The notes beneath the pieces are model-generated. The model saw nothing but the letters and a program-made list of their open reading frames with translations. It did no database searches and was not told the DNA's origin. From contig NZ_JBOCEF010000019.1 of NCBI RefSeq assembly GCF_050586345.1, positions 1-64,000 on the forward strand: a stretch of 64,000 bases of DNA, given 5' to 3'. Of the stretch, positions 61,332 to 64,000 are shown one piece after another (positions within the stretch are counted from its first letter, which is position 1; each line of letters starts with the position of its first letter). Origin of the DNA: JBOCEF01 sp050586345. Lineage in GTDB: Bacteria; Pseudomonadota; Alphaproteobacteria; Rhodobacterales; Rhodobacteraceae. Both the position numbers and the translations under genes were made by a program.

Positions 61332-63020
61332 GTGCTGGAAATAAGCCGAAGAACCGCGCTGGGGCTGCTCGGCTCCGCGGCGTTGACTGGATGCGGAATT
61401 CCAAAGTCACGCGTCGATGAAATCGCGAATACATGCGCCCTCGAAGCGGATGGGGCGCTGTTCAGGGTGGACGCGCACTGTCACCTGCTGAACCACCGCG
61501 ATGCCCATGCCGCCTCCTTCCTCAATCGCCGGTTTGTGCACGGCGAAGACGTCAACATCGCCATCGATGTCGCCGCGGGCCTCGTGATCCGCGTCGGCGA
61601 GGCGATCACCAGCCTCTCCACCCACCTCGCCGCCGCCGAAACCCGTTTCCTGTCCGAACTCGCCTTGTCCGCCGACCCGGCCGAGGCGCGGGCGCAGTTC
61701 TGCCGGGCGGTGGCCGAGAACCAGCGCGGTCTGTTCCTGTCCCGCTCGGCCGCGGGCAGCGAGATCGCGTATGGCAAGGGGCGGCTGTCGGGCTTTTTCA
61801 GCATGCGCGCCCGCAACGCCGCGATGATGATGCATCTCTGGCCCGAGATGGACCTCTTCACCCCGTCGATGGTCGATTTCTACGAAAGCCCCCTCGGGCT
61901 CGACCCGGAAGAGACGCGGGTCGAGACCATCGAAGAGCAGATCGCCTTCTACCGCGCCCTGTCGCTGGCCACGCGGGGGCGCTTCCTGCCGCTCGTTGCG
62001 TTCCATCCGCTCCGCCAGTTCCGCAACCGCAAGTCCGAGCGCTCGCCCCTGCGCCTGGTCGAGGACGCCATCCTCAACCACGGTTTCGTCGGCGTGAAGC
62101 TGCACCCCAGTTCGGGTTTCGATCCCCTGGACAACGCGATGTACGGCGTGAACAACCGCGCCCTGCGCAGCGGGGGCTGCGCCCTGGAGCCCGATGCGGC
62201 CGAGGGCATGAACGAGGCGATGGACTGCCTTTACCGCCTGTGCCGCAAGTACGACGTCCCGATCCTGACGCACAACGCCGACAGCCTGTTCATCAACAAG
62301 GACTGCATGCGCGACGCCGAAGATCCCGCGGACTGGACGAATTCTTCCGACCACTGGGCCCAAGTCGCCCGCACCGAGCAGGTCCGCGTCTGTCTCGGCC
62401 ATTTCGCCGGGGGCTTCATCGACCAGTACAACGAACGCCAGCCGCTTTTGGGCCCGCCGAAGCGCCGCCGGGTGATGTTCGAGAACGGGAAGCTGCGCCC
62501 CTCTCGATGGTTGGAGACGGCGATGGAAGGCATCGCCGACGACCCGGGCCGCAACCTGTGGCTCGACTCCTCCGACATGGCGGAACTGGTGCGCTCGGCG
62601 GCCTGGCATGCGCAACCCCACCTCCGGGGCGAACGGTCGATGCGTCGGCTGGTCGACCGACGCTCGGACGACGAGGCCGAGCGCGAGGAGAAGAAGGCGC
62701 TGCGCGATTTCGCGCCCGCCTTCACCCGGTTCCTCGAGGAGAACGGCGCCCTGGCGGAGCGTGTGATGTATGGCACCGACTGGCACATGCCGGACGCGAG
62801 CATGGCCGGACCGCAATACCGCCCCCTCCTGGAAGCCTTGCTGCCCGAGCAGAACCGCGCCGCCTCGATGGGCCTCAACGCGGTGGAGTTCTACGGTCTC
62901 GCGCCCGGCCGAGAGACCCGCAAGCGGCTCGACGCGTTTTACGCTGGCGCCGGGATCGATCCCGTTCAGATCCCCTGGATGAAGAAGCTGGACGCCGCCC
63001 AGGGCGCGGCCCGCGCATGA
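61332..63020 (+). CDS. Lipoprotein with metal-dependent amidohydrolase (TIM-barrel) domain
   Basis: A 562-aa protein with a Tat-type lipoprotein signal: ISRRTALGLLGSAALTGC, where Cys21 would be lipidated. It is thus probably anchored outside the inner membrane. The mature part is an amidohydrolase_2-like barrel: DAHCHLLN (HxH), FVGVKLHPSSGFDP, PILTHNAD, VCLGHFAGG and MYGTDWHMP with the final Asp region. The substrate is unknown. The start is a GTG at 61332 after a GAGGGAGGGG purine tract. It overlaps the next lipoprotein gene (ATGA); both may act on the same extracytoplasmic compound. Being on the same island and strand as the McrBC-like operon does not prove a link. Confidence 0.68.
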   Translation: MLEISRRTALGLLGSAALTGCGIPKSRVDEIANTCALEADGALFRVDAHCHLLNHRDAHAASFLNRRFVHGEDVNIAIDVAAGLVIRVGEAITSLSTHLAAAETRFLSELALSADPAEARAQFCRAVAENQRGLFLSRSAAGSEIAYGKGRLSGFFSMRARNAAMMMHLWPEMDLFTPSMVDFYESPLGLDPEETRVETIEEQIAFYRALSLATRGRFLPLVAFHPLRQFRNRKSERSPLRLVEDAILNHGFVGVKLHPSSGFDPLDNAMYGVNNRALRSGGCALEPDAAEGMNEAMDCLYRLCRKYDVPILTHNADSLFINKDCMRDAEDPADWTNSSDHWAQVARTEQVRVCLGHFAGGFIDQYNERQPLLGPPKRRRVMFENGKLRPSRWLETAMEGIADDPGRNLWLDSSDMAELVRSAAWHAQPHLRGERSMRRLVDRRSDDEAEREEKKALRDFAPAFTRFLEENGALAERVMYGTDWHMPDASMAGPQYRPLLEALLPEQNRAASMGLNAVEFYGLAPGRETRKRLDAFYAGAGIDPVQIPWMKKLDAAQGAARA

Positions 63021-64000
63021 AGGCGCGTTTCAAACGCGCCGCCGCCGCGGCGGCGCTCGGTACCTCGGTGCTGGCGGGCTGCAGCTTGCCCTCGTCCGTG
63101 CTCGAACGCGTCGCGGACAATCGATATGAACCGCCGTCCGCCCCCATCCATTGCGAGGGCCGGAAGGTCTGCGACGAGGCCGATGCGCTCTATATCGCCG
63201 ACCTGCACGCCGACACGCTGCTCTGGACGCGCGAGTTGTCGGACCTGCTGCCCGAGCATCGCGGCCACGGCCATGTCAGCCTCGAGCTGCTGCGCGAGGG
63301 GAGAACCGACCTGCAGGTCTTCGCCGCGCCGACCATCACCCCACTGCATGAAGGCTACACGGACCCGGTCACCGGCGAGCCCGGGGTGTGCATCCCCTCG
63401 GACGGGCTGGACCTGCAGGTCCCGCTGCGCCTGTTCGGCGGCGCGGCGCGCTATCCCGCGACCGTGCTCTCGCCCCGCGCGCGGGCGCTGCGCCAGGCCG
63501 CGCGCCTCGAGGAGTGGATCGCCGAGCCAGGCTCGCGCCTGCGCCGGGTGAGGACCGTCCCGGATCTCGACGCCGCCGAGGCGCAGGGCGAGATAGGCGC
63601 GCTCTTCGCGCTCGAAGGCATGCACTGGGTCGGCGGCGACGAGACCGCGGTGCGGGCCGAGCTGGCCGAGCTGGCCCGGATCGGGGTGCGGATGGCCTCG
63701 CTCACCCACCGTTTCGCCAACGGGTTGGCGGTCGGCAGCGAAGACTGCGGCCTGCTGCGCGACCCCTCCCGCCAGGACGCCGGACTCAGCGCGGCCGGGC
63801 GCTGGGCGCTGGACGAGATGATGGCGCGCGGGATCATCGTCGATGTCGCCCATGCCTCGCCCGCAAGCATAGCGCAGATCACAGAGCTGGTCCGTGCGAG
63901 GAGGGCGGCGGCGGGAACCGGCGCCGCGGGACGGATCCCGGGCCTTCTGCATTCCCATGGCGGCGTGCAGGCCGTCTGCCCCCTGCCGCGCAACCTCGAC
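63017..64000 (+). CDS. Lipoprotein dipeptidase-like protein, peptidase M19 family (truncated by window end)
   Basis: The first 328 residues of a longer protein, still open at the right edge. A signal peptide ends in the lipobox LAGCS, with Cys22 as lipid site. The M19 (renal/membrane dipeptidase) pattern is present: DLHADTLLW with His64 and Asp66 as metal ligands, ALEGMHWVGGD with bridging Glu200, LTHRFANGLA, IIVDVAHASP and LHSHGG. Family members cleave dipeptides with two zinc ions. ATGA overlap with the upstream amidohydrolase-like gene shows translational coupling. The C-terminal part is missing, so completeness cannot be judged. Confidence 0.78.
   Translation, partial: MKARFKRAAAAAALGTSVLAGCSLPSSVLERVADNRYEPPSAPIHCEGRKVCDEADALYIADLHADTLLWTRELSDLLPEHRGHGHVSLELLREGRTDLQVFAAPTITPLHEGYTDPVTGEPGVCIPSDGLDLQVPLRLFGGAARYPATVLSPRARALRQAARLEEWIAEPGSRLRRVRTVPDLDAAEAQGEIGALFALEGMHWVGGDETAVRAELAELARIGVRMASLTHRFANGLAVGSEDCGLLRDPSRQDAGLSAAGRWALDEMMARGIIVDVAHASPASIAQITELVRARRAAAGTGAAGRIPGLLHSHGGVQAVCPLPRNLD

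Overview
This is a high-GC alphaproteobacterial chromosome segment, most likely from the Rhodobacterales (Rhodobacteraceae/Roseobacteraceae type). The evidence is a Rhodobacter-type L-malyl-CoA/beta-methylmalyl-CoA lyase, GC-rich codon use throughout, ATGA/TGATG operon overlaps, and alphaproteobacterial housekeeping neighbours. No species can be named from the sequence alone.

Left part (about 0.3-29.6 kb), ordinary chromosome. In order it holds: a PatB/MalY aminotransferase; a GFA-family protein; a GNAT acetyltransferase; mcl1; an exported alkaline phosphatase behind a PHO-box-like site; a three-gene secreted-protein/ABC-ATPase/FtsX-permease operon with a histidine-rich loop (probably metal related); and an NMT1-type ABC importer (binding protein, ATPase, permease) in one operon with a cytosine-deaminase-like amidohydrolase and two NQO1-like flavoproteins. 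A creatininase-family enzyme follows. Next come an outer-membrane-like protein, a 1249-aa RTX/lectin-like secreted protein with a 268-residue tandem duplication, a DsrE-like exported protein, a two-component cluster (two kinases, two receiver-only regulators), a membrane spermidine-synthase-like protein, a YgiQ radical-SAM protein and an RsmB-type rRNA methyltransferase.

At 29,856-29,900 lies only the 3' half of a tRNA-Thr gene, directly followed by a phage-type tyrosine integrase. This is the left attachment end of a genomic island. No second copy of the att core was found, so the island probably continues to or beyond the right edge (more than 34 kb). It starts with integrative-element genes: int, two unknown genes, an AlpA-like regulator, a Toprim-like protein and a DUF927 helicase-like protein, then clustered CGGGAC repeats.

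From 36.4 to 50.1 kb is a complete type III CRISPR-Cas locus of the III-D kind, resembling the fused-RAMP III-Dv variants. It has cas6, cas10 (GGDD present, no HD domain), a Cas7-Cas5/Csx10-like fusion, a protein with two Cas7 domains, a TIGR03986-like large RAMP, a reverse transcriptase-Cas1 fusion and cas2. A divergent gene encodes a CorA-like membrane protein, the probable signal-activated effector. Three CRISPR arrays (6, 4 and 7 spacers) are woven between these genes, all read from the minus strand. Their 37-nt repeats share a constant Cas6-hairpin/handle half and carry an array-specific 14-nt other half. The three leaders keep three short motifs at identical distances (+1, +44 and +147) from the first repeat. 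Arrays 1 and 3 run directly into the stop codons of cas6 and RT-cas1 in antisense.

From 50.3 to 61.1 kb is a five-gene operon that looks like a membrane-anchored McrBC-related (CoCoNuT-like) defence system: an SF1 helicase with a C-terminal Vsr/DUF559-like nuclease, a membrane coiled-coil protein, a membrane coiled-coil McrB-type ATPase, a DUF2357/McrC-like protein and an unrecognised 789-aa protein with a faint Hsp70/actin-like signature. The window ends with two overlapping lipoprotein genes for metal-dependent hydrolases; the second (peptidase M19 family) runs off the edge.
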